A DNA stretch of 64,000 bases from an uncultured Bacteroidales bacterium (GTDB taxonomy: Bacteria > Bacteroidota > Bacteroidia > Bacteroidales > P3), in assembly GCA_900315935.1 (NCBI GenBank), contig ONBB01000004.1, positions 44,005-108,004 on the forward strand, written 5' to 3'. Shown here one piece after another: positions 53,962 through 62,233 of this stretch. Numbering within the stretch: position 1 is the first letter of the stretch; each line of letters starts with the position of its first letter. The notes beneath the pieces are model-generated. The model ran no database searches. It had not been told where the DNA came from and was given only the letters and a program-made list of their open reading frames with translations. A program made the translations under genes and the position numbers.

Positions 53962-54546
53962 ATGACACGCATAGAAGAATCCATCCATCAAAGCATCGCC
54001 GTCAAACAGCAGATACTGTCCGACACCGCGCTGATGCAGCGTGTGGCCGAGGCTGCACAGATGATAGAGCAGAGCCTGCGCAATGGTGGCAAGATACACT
54101 TCTGCGGCAACGGAGGCAGCGCCGCCGACGCGCAGCATCTGGCTGCCGAACTCAGCGGGCGCTTCTACTTCGACCGCCCGCCCCTCAACGCCGAGGCCCT
54201 GCATTGCAACACCAGCTACCTCACCGCCGTAGGCAACGACTACGGTTACGACTACGTCTTCGCCCGCCTGCTGCGCGGCACCGGCCACCGAGGCGATGTG
54301 CTGGTGGGCATCAGCACCAGCGGCAACAGCCGCAACATACTGGAAGCCTACCGTGTGGCACAGGAGTTAGGCATCAGCATCATCTCGATGACCGGCGAGA
54401 CCGGTGGCAAGATGCGCGACTGCGGCGGTCTGCTGCTCAACGTGCCCAGCACCGATACCCCCCGCATACAGGAGAGCCACATCATGCTCGGACACATCAT
54501 CTGCGAGCTGGTCGAAACGGCAATGTTCGGGGAGGGGATGAAGTAG
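53962..54546 (+). CDS. gmhA: Sedoheptulose 7-phosphate isomerase
   Basis: A 194-residue SIS-domain enzyme that makes D-glycero-D-manno-heptose 7-phosphate, the first heptose step. Motif FCGNGGSAADAQHLAAEL (about 52-69), VGISTSGNSRNILEA and IQESHIMLGHIICELVE with the Glu/His of the active site are present. It is 38 bases after hddA. The stop is followed by a 7-bp tract of AGTAGGA units (54543-54580). Confidence 0.95.
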   Translation: MTRIEESIHQSIAVKQQILSDTALMQRVAEAAQMIEQSLRNGGKIHFCGNGGSAADAQHLAAELSGRFYFDRPPLNAEALHCNTSYLTAVGNDYGYDYVFARLLRGTGHRGDVLVGISTSGNSRNILEAYRVAQELGISIISMTGETGGKMRDCGGLLLNVPSTDTPRIQESHIMLGHIICELVETAMFGEGMK

Positions 54547-54580
54547 GAAGTAAGAGGTAAGAAGTTAGAAGTAGGAAGAA
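54543..54580. repeat. AGTAGGA heptamer tract between gmhA and hddC
   Basis: Units AGTAGGA, AGTAAGA, GGTAAGA, AGTTAGA and AGTAGGA span the gmhA stop and the hddC ATG. Confidence 0.85.
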
Positions 54581-55341
54581 TGAGTGGAATAACACAAGGA
54601 GCAATCCACTCCCCTTTCATGCAAGGAGAGGGGACGGGGGGGAGGCCGGAAGCCATCGTCCTCGCCGGCGGCTTCGGTACCAGGCTGCAGAGCGTGGTGA
54701 GCGATGTGCCCAAACCCATGGCGCCTGTGGCCGGACGGCCCTTCCTGTGCTACCTGCTCGACAGCCTGCTGCGCCAAGGCTACACACGCGCCGTGCTGGC
54801 CACCGGCTACCTGCACGAGAAGGTTGAATCCTACTTTGGCACCGATTATCACGGCCTCGCATTAGCCTATGCCCGCGAGACCGAGCCCCTCGGCACCGGC
54901 GGCGCCATGGTGAACGCACTGCAACACTGCCACTCCGAAAGCGTTACCGTACTCAACGGCGATACACTCCTGCTGGCTGACCTGCGGGATTTCCAACAAT
55001 TCTATTTGCAACAGCGCACCCCGCTGGCCGTAGTGCTGCGGACGGTGGAGGATGCCGGACGCTATGGCGCGGTGGACATCGATGCCGACGGCCGCATCAC
55101 CTCCTTCCACGAGAAAGACCCACAACATGGACCCGGCTTGATAAACGGAGGCATCTACCAGATATCCAGGTCGCTGCTCGACGCCTATGCCGTGGGAGAA
55201 CCCTTCTCATTCGAGCGCGAGGTGCTACAGCGGCGCTACCGCGACGAAGCCTTCTACGGCTACCGCACCGAGGGCTACTTCATCGACATCGGCGTGCCCG
55301 ACGACTACCGCCGCGCCCAAAGCGAACTACCATTGTTATGA
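54580..55341 (+). CDS. hddC: D-glycero-alpha-D-manno-heptose 1-phosphate guanylyltransferase
   Basis: A 253-residue nucleotidyltransferase that makes GDP-heptose. The domain begins at IVLAGGFGTRL (about residue 26), followed by KPMAPVAGRPFL and GTGGAMVNAL, LNGDT and a C-terminal DIGVPDDYRRA. The first 22 residues (MSGITQGAIHSPFMQGEGTGG) precede the normal start of the fold and look like translated spacer. The start could also be Met14 (MQGEGTGGRPEA). It overlaps gmhB by 4 bases. Confidence 0.88.
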   Translation: MSGITQGAIHSPFMQGEGTGGRPEAIVLAGGFGTRLQSVVSDVPKPMAPVAGRPFLCYLLDSLLRQGYTRAVLATGYLHEKVESYFGTDYHGLALAYARETEPLGTGGAMVNALQHCHSESVTVLNGDTLLLADLRDFQQFYLQQRTPLAVVLRTVEDAGRYGAVDIDADGRITSFHEKDPQHGPGLINGGIYQISRSLLDAYAVGEPFSFEREVLQRRYRDEAFYGYRTEGYFIDIGVPDDYRRAQSELPLL

Positions 55342-55853
55342 ACGCACTTTTTTTAGACCGCGACGGCGTGCTCAATGTGCTGCGCCGCAACGACTATGTG
55401 AAATGTCCCGACGAGCTGGAGCTGCTGCCCGGTGTTGCCGAGGCGTTGCAGCTGCTGCGCCCGCACTACGACCTCCTCCTGGTGGCCACCAACCAGCAGG
55501 GCATCGGCAAAGGGCTGATGACCGAGGAGGACCTGGCGGCCGTGCACCGCAAGCTGCAGGAAGAGACCCGCGGCCTGATCGACCGCATATACCACTGCCC
55601 CGAGCTCGAGGCCGCCGGCAGCTACTACCGCAAACCCAACATCGGCATGGCGCTGCGGGCGCGTAAAGACTTTCCCGGCCTGCGGCTGAAGAGTTGCACC
55701 ATGGTGGGCGACTCGATGACCGACATGCTTTTCGGACGCCGATGCGGCATGCGAACCGTACTGATTGGCTACAATTCCGATGTGGCCACCACGCGGCCGC
55801 GCCTGGTGGACCTGCACTACCCCACCCTGCTCGACTTCGCCAAGACCCACTAA
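55338..55853 (+). CDS. gmhB: D-glycero-D-manno-heptose 1,7-bisphosphate 7-phosphatase
   Basis: A 171-residue HAD phosphatase. The DXD nucleophile motif is FLDRDGVLN near the N-terminus, followed by ATNQQGIGKG and the C-terminal MVGDSMTDMLFGRRCG. It removes the 7-phosphate before guanylylation by hddC. The usual zinc-binding CxHxxxxxCxC cluster is reduced to YHCPELEAAG, so the metal site of the GmhB type is not fully present. It converges on the permease gene, whose stop overlaps its end by 4 bases. Confidence 0.88.
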   Translation: MNALFLDRDGVLNVLRRNDYVKCPDELELLPGVAEALQLLRPHYDLLLVATNQQGIGKGLMTEEDLAAVHRKLQEETRGLIDRIYHCPELEAAGSYYRKPNIGMALRARKDFPGLRLKSCTMVGDSMTDMLFGRRCGMRTVLIGYNSDVATTRPRLVDLHYPTLLDFAKTH

Positions 55854-56929
55854 CTGGCCAGGCGCACGCGCGGGTCGAGGACAGCGTAAAGGAGGTCGGT
55901 CAGGATGTTGATGACCACCAACAAAACACAAATGAAAAGGATGGCACCCATGACGACGGGGAAGTCGTAGGTGTCCAAGGCGTCGACGATGACAACGCCC
56001 ATACCCTTCCAGTCGAATACATATTCAACAAAGACGGCACCTGCCAGCAGCGAGGCCAGCCAGCCGGAGGCCGAGGTAACCACAGGGTTGAGCGCATTGC
56101 GCAATGCATGGTGCACCACCACACGGCGGTGCGACAGCCCCTTCGCGCGCGCGGTACGTATATAGTCCTGCGAGAGGGCTTCGAGCATGGAGTTCTTGGT
56201 GAGCTGCGTGAGGGTGGCCAGGGGGCGGATACCGAGGGTCAAGGCCGGGAGGATGAGGTTTTTGAGGTCGAGATACTCGCCCTCGCCATAGTCGTCGACC
56301 GAATAGAGGTTGCCGAACATGTTGAGCCCCGTCCAGTCGGCCAGCACATAGGCGAAGAGCCAGGCGATGAGTATGGCGGCGAAGAAACTGGGGAGCGACA
56401 TGCCGAGGGTGCTGATAACTAGGGTGGTGCGGTCAATCCAAGAGTCTTTGTGGAGCGCCGACACTACCCCCAGCGTGATACCCACAGCGAGGGCGAAGAG
56501 CATGGCCACGACGGCCAGCAGGGCCGTCTGGGGGAAGGCGGCGCCGATGACTTCGGACACCTTGCGCTGGCTCTGGTAGGAGCGGCGCAGGTAAGGCTTC
56601 TTCAGCACGACCGAAGTGGAGGAGAGGCGCAGGAGGGTGGAGTAGTCGTACTTGTCGGCGGAAAGGTAGAAGAAGCTTTCGGGGTCGCTATTGTTGTGGA
56701 ACGATATGGGGATGAGGTCGTTGAGGTAGCCGGCGAACTGGACCATGACGGGGCGGTCGCGGCCGAGGTCGCGGTTGATGAGGGCGATGCTCTCCTCGTC
56801 GGCGCGCTGACCGAGCATCATGCGGGCCGGGTCGCCGGGGAGGATGTTGAAGAGGAAAAAGACCAGCGTTACCACTCCCAGCAGCACCAGGAGACCGTAC
56901 AGGAGGCGTTTTCCGACATATCGCAGCAT
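55850..56929 (-). CDS. ABC transporter permease (DppB/OppB-like)
   Basis: A 359-residue inner-membrane permease. A first membrane helix (about residues 9-28) with the FNILPGDPARMMLG motif is followed by a periplasmic loop of about 110 residues, longer than in E. coli DppB. Five more helices and the EAA loop (SMLEALSQDYIRTARAKGLSHRRV) follow. Partner permease, ATPases and binding protein are not in the window. It is the last gene of the folE-lolA-tsaB group; the tsaB stop is 3 bases upstream. Substrate probably peptides. Confidence 0.88.
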   Translation of the reverse strand: MLRYVGKRLLYGLLVLLGVVTLVFFLFNILPGDPARMMLGQRADEESIALINRDLGRDRPVMVQFAGYLNDLIPISFHNNSDPESFFYLSADKYDYSTLLRLSSTSVVLKKPYLRRSYQSQRKVSEVIGAAFPQTALLAVVAMLFALAVGITLGVVSALHKDSWIDRTTLVISTLGMSLPSFFAAILIAWLFAYVLADWTGLNMFGNLYSVDDYGEGEYLDLKNLILPALTLGIRPLATLTQLTKNSMLEALSQDYIRTARAKGLSHRRVVVHHALRNALNPVVTSASGWLASLLAGAVFVEYVFDWKGMGVVIVDALDTYDFPVVMGAILFICVLLVVINILTDLLYAVLDPRVRLAS

Positions 56930-56932
56930 ACC

Positions 56933-57625
56933 CTATCGCAATCCGTGAACAACACTTTTCTTGGCGACGAAGTCTTTCAGGTAGAAGGGCTCGAAGTAGG
57001 CCACATCCTCCACCTGGCCGCGCTGCAGCCTGTCGAGGGCGATGTCGAGGAGACCCTCGGCCGAGGGACGGAAGGTGTCGTCGTACCGGGCGTTGGGGTG
57101 GGTGCCTAGCAGGTCGATGGTCTTGGCGGCGCCGTCGCCGATGAAGAGCACCTCGCCTCTGTCGAGGTAGGTGTCGTAGAGGCCGGCCTCGATGATGTCG
57201 GCCTGGGTGTGGCGCAGCACCTCCAGCGCGGGATTGACCACCATGGTGTAGCACTCCATGCGGCGGGCGTCAATCATGGGGCATATCAGGCCCTGGTATT
57301 CGGGATGACGGCGATAGTAGAGGGCGGCCATGGAGAGGAGCGTGGGGGCCGAGAGGAGGGGGATGGAGAGGGCGTAGCAGAAGCCCTTGGCGGCGGAGAC
57401 GCCGATGCGGAGGCCGGTGTAGCTGCCCGGGCCGGCGGAGACGCAGACGGCGCCGAGGTCGCGCGGCGACAGGGAGCACTCCTTCAGCACCTCGTCGATG
57501 AAGACCTGCAACTGTGTGGAGTGGGCGTTGGGGGTGTCGCTCTCGCGGCGGGCGGCGATGCGGCCGTCGGCGGCGAGGGCTACGGAGCAGACCTGGGTGG
57601 CGGTTTCGATGAGCAGCAGGTTCAT
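56933..57625 (-). CDS. tsaB: tRNA threonylcarbamoyladenosine biosynthesis protein TsaB
   Basis: A 230-residue ASKHA-fold partner of TsaD in N6-threonylcarbamoyladenosine (t6A) formation on ANN-decoding tRNAs. N-terminal LLLIETATQVCSVAL, GPGSYTGLRIGVSAAKGF (about 73-90) and IDARRMECY are diagnostic. I start at ATG 57625; the longer frame upstream is inside the LolA-like gene. It starts 1 base after that gene's stop. Confidence 0.93.
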   Translation of the reverse strand: MNLLLIETATQVCSVALAADGRIAARRESDTPNAHSTQLQVFIDEVLKECSLSPRDLGAVCVSAGPGSYTGLRIGVSAAKGFCYALSIPLLSAPTLLSMAALYYRRHPEYQGLICPMIDARRMECYTMVVNPALEVLRHTQADIIEAGLYDTYLDRGEVLFIGDGAAKTIDLLGTHPNARYDDTFRPSAEGLLDIALDRLQRGQVEDVAYFEPFYLKDFVAKKSVVHGLR

Positions 57626-57626
57626 A

Positions 57627-58280
57627 TCAGCGCATGTCGATGACCTCCACCTCGGGATGGGCCTTGGGGTCGAAGGTGAATGAGGCGGTGGGGAGTGAGA
57701 ATTTGTGGCCGCTGAAGTCGTATATTTCGCGGCCGGAGTCGTACTTGTGCATCTCGATGCGGCGCAGGGTGCCGTCCTTCTCGGCGATGAAGAGGCGCAG
57801 CTTGTGGTAGCTCTGTGCCGAGCGGGGCTGGAGGTCGATGACGGCACTGCCGTCGTCGTCGGTGCGTATATATTTGGCCTTGAAGTTTTTGGCGTGGTTT
57901 GCCACGAGGCGCCCGGGATTCAGGAGATCCATATCGTCGTCGCTCGCGGCGGTGATGGTTACCTCTTTGGCCTGCTTGTTCCAGTGCCAGATGGTGGTGC
58001 CGTCGGAGATGACCTCCTGGCCGGCCACCTCGAGGCGGTACTTGCCGTGGTGGTAGCGCACGGTGGCGGTGTGCTTGGCCTGCTGCTGCTTCTGGCCGTC
58101 GAGGACGGTGCGGGTAACGGTGCAGCGCATGTTGTCCATCCGCTTGGCGGCCTTCTGGAGAGCCGCGGTGGCGTTCTCGTCCAACTGTCCCTGCGAGGCG
58201 TGGGTGATCTGCGCCTGCAAAATTGAAGATTGGAGATTGAAAATTGAAAAAAGCGCCGCTATCAGGAGTATCTTTTTCAT
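57627..58280 (-). CDS. LolA-like outer-membrane lipoprotein carrier protein
   Basis: A 217-residue periplasmic protein with the LolA-like half-barrel: RMDNMRCTVTRTVL, repeated KYRLEVAGQEVISDGTTIW and a C-terminal FSLPTASFTFDPKAHPEVEVIDM. It would carry lipoproteins from the Lol ABC machine to the outer membrane. The signal peptide h-region and cleavage area (residues 11-22, FSIFNLQSSILQ) are encoded by a 7-bp repeat tract (58217-58253). A Bacteroidota LolA relative, not necessarily the main LolA. Confidence 0.85.
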   Translation of the reverse strand: MKKILLIAALFSIFNLQSSILQAQITHASQGQLDENATAALQKAAKRMDNMRCTVTRTVLDGQKQQQAKHTATVRYHHGKYRLEVAGQEVISDGTTIWHWNKQAKEVTITAASDDDMDLLNPGRLVANHAKNFKAKYIRTDDDGSAVIDLQPRSAQSYHKLRLFIAEKDGTLRRIEMHKYDSGREIYDFSGHKFSLPTASFTFDPKAHPEVEVIDMR

Positions 58281-58283
58281 ATA

Positions 58284-58895
58284 TCAGTGCAGTTTTATAC
58301 CGATGATGTTCATGAACTCCTCGCGGGTCTTGGGGTCCTTCATGAAGGCGCCGGTGAAGTCGCTGGTGGTGGTTACAGAGTTCTGCTTCTGCACGCCGCG
58401 CATGGACATGCACATGTGCTGAGCCTCGATGACGACGGCCACGCCGAGGGGGTTGAGGGTTTCCTGGATGCAGTCCTTGATTTGCTTGGTGAGGCGCTCC
58501 TGCACCTGCAGGCGGCGGGCGAAGGCATCGACCACACGCGGTATCTTGCTCAGCCCCACGATGGTGCCGTTGGGGATGTAGGCCACGTGGGCTTTGCCTA
58601 CGAAGGGTACCATGTGGTGCTCGCAGAGGGAGTAGAGCTCGATGTCCTTGACGACCACCATCTGCTTGTAGTCCTCGTGGAACATGGCCGAGCGGAGGAT
58701 GTCCTCGGGGTTGAGGTCATAGCCGTTGGTGAAGAAGAGCATGGCCTTGGCGATGCGTTCGGGGCTCTTTTCCAGCCCCTCGCGCGACGGGTCCTCGCCC
58801 AGCAGGCGGAGGATTTCCTTGTAATGCGCCGCCATCTCGGCCACACATGCATCGTCGTACTTGTCTATCTTTTGGTATCCGGGTTCCATATTCAT
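58284..58895 (-). CDS. folE: GTP cyclohydrolase I
   Basis: A 203-residue enzyme that opens GTP to dihydroneopterin triphosphate for folate synthesis. The zinc/active site is visible in [11 protein letters not shown] (about 95-105) and the second Cys in [11 protein letters not shown]. The C-terminal [17 protein letters not shown] is typical. Start ATG 58895 or the third codon (58889). First gene of the minus-strand group folE-lolA-tsaB-permease with 1-3 base spacers. Confidence 0.95.
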   Translation of the reverse strand: MNMEPGYQKIDKYDDACVAEMAAHYKEILRLLGEDPSREGLEKSPERIAKAMLFFTNGYDLNPEDILRSAMFHEDYKQMVVVKDIELYSLCEHHMVPFVGKAHVAYIPNGTIVGLSKIPRVVDAFARRLQVQERLTKQIKDCIQETLNPLGVAVVIEAQHMCMSMRGVQKQNSVTTTSDFTGAFMKDPKTREEFMNIIGIKLH

Positions 58896-59477
58896 ATATA
58901 TTTAGTAGTAGGTAACGTGGAAAAATTGTGCAAAGTATGTGGCAAAATGAAAAAAAATAGCCGCACACAAACGGGTGAAAACCAGCATATTGATAGTATC
59001 CTCTTCTTCCCCTCTTCTTCTTTGGTAGGTGAAGGGGAACAATAAATCGGGGAAACTGGCGTTAGATGGATATAAACGACAACTTGGAAAAGAATACTGG
59101 GGTGTAAGGAACGACAACACTGACAACAACGACAACATTGGCTGCGCAACATGCGCAGCCCTGGCAGACAGCAAGATATAATTGAACGACAACAGCGACA
59201 ACATTGGCTGCGCAACATGCGCAGCCCTGGCTGACAGCAAGATATATTGAACGACAACAGCGACAACATTGGCTGCGCAACATGCGCAGCCCTGACTGAC
59301 AAAGAGATAGATGAATATGGGCACTGATAACTCACTGCGGCAAGGCAAGCGCATGTTGCGCTTGCCAAAGTTGTCTGTGTTGTCAGAGTTGTCGTAAAAT
59401 TCATAGGCTGCGCATGTTGCGCTTGCCAAAGTTGTCTGTGTTGTCAGTGTTGTCGTAAAACATTAAAACACAATGAT
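58896..59477. other. 582-bp gene-free spacer with palindromic repeat array
   Basis: The first 230 bases are AT-rich (folE leader; no exact TAnnTTTG box). The rest, 59110-59460, is the palindromic array described separately. No RNA gene or ORF was found; small frames across it repeat the same peptide and are not genes. Confidence 0.7.
59110..59460. repeat. Array of five palindromic units with GACAAC-rich spacers
   Basis: Cores GGCTGCGCAACATGCGCAGCC at 59140, 59206 and 59271 (spacing 66 and 65) are separated by conserved spacers containing CGACAACA repeats. Two more cores in inverted orientation (GGCAAGCGCATGTTGCGCTT at 59344, GGCTGCGCATGTTGCGCTTG at 59406) have spacers rich in GTTGTC, the complement. 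The spacers are themselves repeats, so this is not a CRISPR. Confidence 0.9.
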
Positions 59478-60557
59478 ATGGCAAAGTTAGAGCAGGGCAT
59501 CCTCGGGCCGTTCCGGGGAAAGGTGGGCACCGTCGTGGGTTACCTGTGGCGGGGCAGGCATGTGGTGCGGGCTTACCGCCGCGAGGTCAACTATCCGAAC
59601 ACGGACAGGCAACAGGCTGAAAGGGCGTGGTTTGTGGAGATGGTACGCTTCGCCGCCACGGCGCGGCAGGCGTTGCTGCTGGGGTTGCGCGAAAGGGCTT
59701 CCGCATGGCAGATGACGGAGGGGAACGCGTTTGTTAAAATGAATAAAGATTGCTTCGGCCGTACACACGCCCCCGTCGCCGCCTGCGGCGGCGCCACCCC
59801 CTCTAACTTAGAGGGGGAGTTGAAATGTAGGGACGCGGCGTGCCGCGTCCGCAATGCGTCAGCCGACAATCCTATCCGCAGCGCGTCAGCCGTCAATCCC
59901 GAGCGCAGGGCGGTTGCGGACGCAGCACGCTGCGTCCCTACAAAGTACGAGCGCAATTCGGTTGCGGACGCAGCGCGCTGCGTCCCTACAGAGTACGAGC
60001 GCGATTCGGTTGCGGACGCAGCACGCTGCGTCCCTACAGAGTATGAGCGTATTCGCATATCCGAAGGGGCCGCCGCACCCGTGTTTTTCCGCCAAGCGAA
60101 TATCAGCGATAACGGCATCCTGCGCGTTGATTTCGAGAAGAATAGCGGCATGAGCCGCGCCAAGGGCAGCGACCGCGTGTATGTCTATCTATATAATTGT
60201 GATACGCGCGAAGGACTCCTCTCCCACCCTGCCGAGCGGCGCAGCGGCCACCTCAAGATGCAGCTGCCCGACGGCTGGAATATGCTGAATATCAAAATGT
60301 GGGGTTTCGTGGTGGACTCCGAAGGCCGCGCCAGCACGTCGGCTTTCATCGCCTGGACGGATGATGATGGGGTGAGCGAATGTGCTGACAGGCCAGAATT
60401 ACTCCACCTGGAGGAGCAGCCCTTTGAGGTACTCGCCCTCGGGGTGGTGGATGGAGACGGGGTGGTCCATGGCGTGGGGCAGGCGGCGGACGATGCGGAC
60501 ACGGCGGCCGGCATTCATGGCGGCGGTGAAGAGCATCGTTTGGAAGTCGTCCCGTGA
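59478..60557 (+). CDS. DUF6266-family protein with internal repeat invasion
   Basis: A 359-codon frame. The N-terminal 95 residues (MAKLEQGILGPFRGKVGTVV, WRGRHVVRAYRREVNYPNTD) fit the DUF6266 family, small Bacteroidota proteins of unknown function. Residues 115-200 are encoded by a REP-like tandem repeat (48-bp units at 59911, 59959 and 60007, giving VADAARCVPTEYERDS three times), a clear intruder. Residues 200-300 resume a plausible fold (GILRVDFEKNSG). After IAWTDDDGVSE the frame continues 60 codons antisense into rlmI, overlapping it by 159 bp; a normal stop was probably lost. It may be a decaying gene. Confidence 0.55.
   Translation: MAKLEQGILGPFRGKVGTVVGYLWRGRHVVRAYRREVNYPNTDRQQAERAWFVEMVRFAATARQALLLGLRERASAWQMTEGNAFVKMNKDCFGRTHAPVAACGGATPSNLEGELKCRDAACRVRNASADNPIRSASAVNPERRAVADAARCVPTKYERNSVADAARCVPTEYERDSVADAARCVPTEYERIRISEGAAAPVFFRQANISDNGILRVDFEKNSGMSRAKGSDRVYVYLYNCDTREGLLSHPAERRSGHLKMQLPDGWNMLNIKMWGFVVDSEGRASTSAFIAWTDDDGVSECADRPELLHLEEQPFEVLALGVVDGDGVVHGVGQAADDADTAAGIHGGGEEHRLEVVP
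59825..60055. repeat. GGACGCAGCACGCTGCGTCC palindromic repeats in the DUF6266 gene
   Basis: Three 48-bp direct units (59911, 59959, 60007), each with a GGACGCAG/CTGCGTCC palindrome and the linker CCCTACAGAGTACGAGCG, preceded by a diverged block GGGACGCGGCGTGCCGCGTC at about 59832. Units are 16 codons, so the frame is preserved. Confidence 0.9.
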
Positions 60558-61592
60558 GACGGCCTGCGAGCAGCTGAAGGTCATCAGCAGTCCGCCACTG
60601 GGCAAAGCCTCCATAGCGCGCTGGTTGATAGCGCGGTAGCCTTTCAACCCCTGCTGCAGCGATCGGTGGTTCTTGGCGAAGGCCGGCGGGTCGAGGATAA
60701 TAAAGTCGAATTTTGAATTTTGAAATTCGAACTTGGCAAGATATTGCAGCACATCGGCCACGGTGCCGCGGTGCGGTGCGTCGGAGCCGAAGTTGAGCTG
60801 CACGTTGCGGTTGCAGAGCTCGATGGCTTTCTTGCTGATATCCACCGTCTCCACGTATGCGGCACCGCCACGCAGGGCGGCAAGGGAAAAGCCGCCGGTG
60901 TAGCCGAAACAGTTGAGCACGCGGTGCCCCCGGGCTAGCTGCGAGACGAGCTCGCGATTTTCGCGCTGGTCGATGAAGAAGCCTGTCTTCTGACCCTCGA
61001 AGAAGTTGATTAGCAACTGGTTGCCGTGTTCGGAGATTTGGTGCTCCTGCGGTTCGATGCCCCAGAGGTAGCCATCGGTGGCACCGCCGGGGACGGTGGT
61101 GGCGCTCTTGTCGAAGACGGCCAGCAGGCGGTCGCCCAGCAGCTGGCGGAAGAGGTCGGTGAAGAGGGGGAAGAGGCGGTGCATGCCGACGCTATGGGCC
61201 TGAAGGACAAGGACACCGTTGTACCAGTCAGCCACAAGGCCGGGCAGGTAGTCGCCCTCGGCGTGGATGAGGCGGAAGACGTTGGTGAGTTCTGAGTTCT
61301 GACTATCAAAGAATCCCAGCCGCTCGCGGTAGGCGATGGCGGAGTGGAAGCGCTGCTTGAAGAAGTTGCTGTCAACCTGCTGAGTGTCAAACGAAAGCAC
61401 CTTGCAGAGGATAGAGTCGTCCTGGTAGTGGCCGGTGGCCATCCAGCGTCCGTCGGAGGCATGGATGTCGACGAGATCCCCTTCCTGTGGAGTGCCTTCG
61501 ATGCGCTTCACCGCGCCGGAGAAGACCCAGGGATGGCGGCGCAGGAGGGCTTTGTCCCTGCCGTGGGCGATGATTAGTTTGGGACGCGTCAT
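60399..61592 (-). CDS. rlmI: 23S rRNA (cytosine-5-)-methyltransferase RlmI-like
   Basis: A 397-residue class I SAM methyltransferase with an N-terminal PUA domain (PWVFSGAVKRIEGTPQEGD). The SAM-binding motif is VLNCFGYTGGFSLAAL, and the catalytic LDPPAFAK (about 300-307) and TFSCSQAVS (Cys) blocks are present. I start at ATG 61592; the frame upstream is shadow. It overlaps rpe by 4 bases. Two heptamer tracts are in frame (GAATTTT at 60710-60735; GAGTTCT at 61288-61310). The exact target position (C1962 in E. coli) is assumed by homology. Confidence 0.9.
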   Translation of the reverse strand: MTRPKLIIAHGRDKALLRRHPWVFSGAVKRIEGTPQEGDLVDIHASDGRWMATGHYQDDSILCKVLSFDTQQVDSNFFKQRFHSAIAYRERLGFFDSQNSELTNVFRLIHAEGDYLPGLVADWYNGVLVLQAHSVGMHRLFPLFTDLFRQLLGDRLLAVFDKSATTVPGGATDGYLWGIEPQEHQISEHGNQLLINFFEGQKTGFFIDQRENRELVSQLARGHRVLNCFGYTGGFSLAALRGGAAYVETVDISKKAIELCNRNVQLNFGSDAPHRGTVADVLQYLAKFEFQNSKFDFIILDPPAFAKNHRSLQQGLKGYRAINQRAMEALPSGGLLMTFSCSQAVSRDDFQTMLFTAAMNAGRRVRIVRRLPHAMDHPVSIHHPEGEYLKGLLLQVE

Positions 61593-62233
61593 TGCTTGAG
61601 GGCGAGGATGGTGGCCGCGGGGTCGGGCGATTTGAAGACAGCGTTGCCGGCCACCAGCACATCGGCGCCGGCTTCGAAGAGCAGGGGTGCGTTCTGGAGG
61701 TTGACGCCGCCGTCGACCTCGATGAGGCACGAGGGGTTCTTCCTGAGGCACAGCTGCTTGAGCTGGCGCACCTTGTCGTATGTGTTCTCAATGAACTTCT
61801 GTCCGCCGAACCCGGGGTTGACGCTCATGAGTAGGACGAGGTCGCAGAGCTGGACGCTGTCCTCGAGGAGTGCAACGGGGCTGTGCGGGTTGAGCACCAC
61901 GCCGGCCTGCATGCCGTGGTCGTGGATGCTGTGCAGGGTGCGGTCCAGGTGGGTGCAAGCCTCGTAGTGCACCGTGAGGATGTCGGCACCGGCCTCCTTG
62001 AAATCAGCCACATAGCGCCCCGGGTCCATAATCATCAGATGCACGTCGAGGGGTTTCTTCGCGTGGCGTTTGATATGCTTGACGACGGGTTGTCCGAAGG
62101 AGATATTGGGTACGAAGAGGCCGTCCATGACGTCGACATGGAGCCAGTCGCAGGCGGAGGCGTTGAGCATCTCGATGTCGCGCTGCAGGTTGCCGAAGTC
62201 GGCGCTCAACAAAGAGGGTGATATCATTTTCAT
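61589..62233 (-). CDS. rpe: Ribulose-phosphate 3-epimerase
   Basis: A 214-residue TIM barrel that interconverts ribulose 5-phosphate and xylulose 5-phosphate. SPSLLSADFGNLQRDIEML, HVDVMDGLFVPNISFG and the HLMIMDPGRY motif give the metal-binding His/Asp residues; VNPGFGGQKF and IEVDGGVN bind phosphate. Start ATG 62233 (or the third codon). It overlaps YitT by 4 bases and rlmI by 4 bases. Confidence 0.96.
   Translation of the reverse strand: MKMISPSLLSADFGNLQRDIEMLNASACDWLHVDVMDGLFVPNISFGQPVVKHIKRHAKKPLDVHLMIMDPGRYVADFKEAGADILTVHYEACTHLDRTLHSIHDHGMQAGVVLNPHSPVALLEDSVQLCDLVLLMSVNPGFGGQKFIENTYDKVRQLKQLCLRKNPSCLIEVDGGVNLQNAPLLFEAGADVLVAGNAVFKSPDPAATILALKQ

Noticed and set aside
59110-59460. CRISPR array
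   Set aside because: Regular palindromic cores look like repeats, but the spacers are also repeats (GACAAC), two cores are inverted and there are no cas genes.
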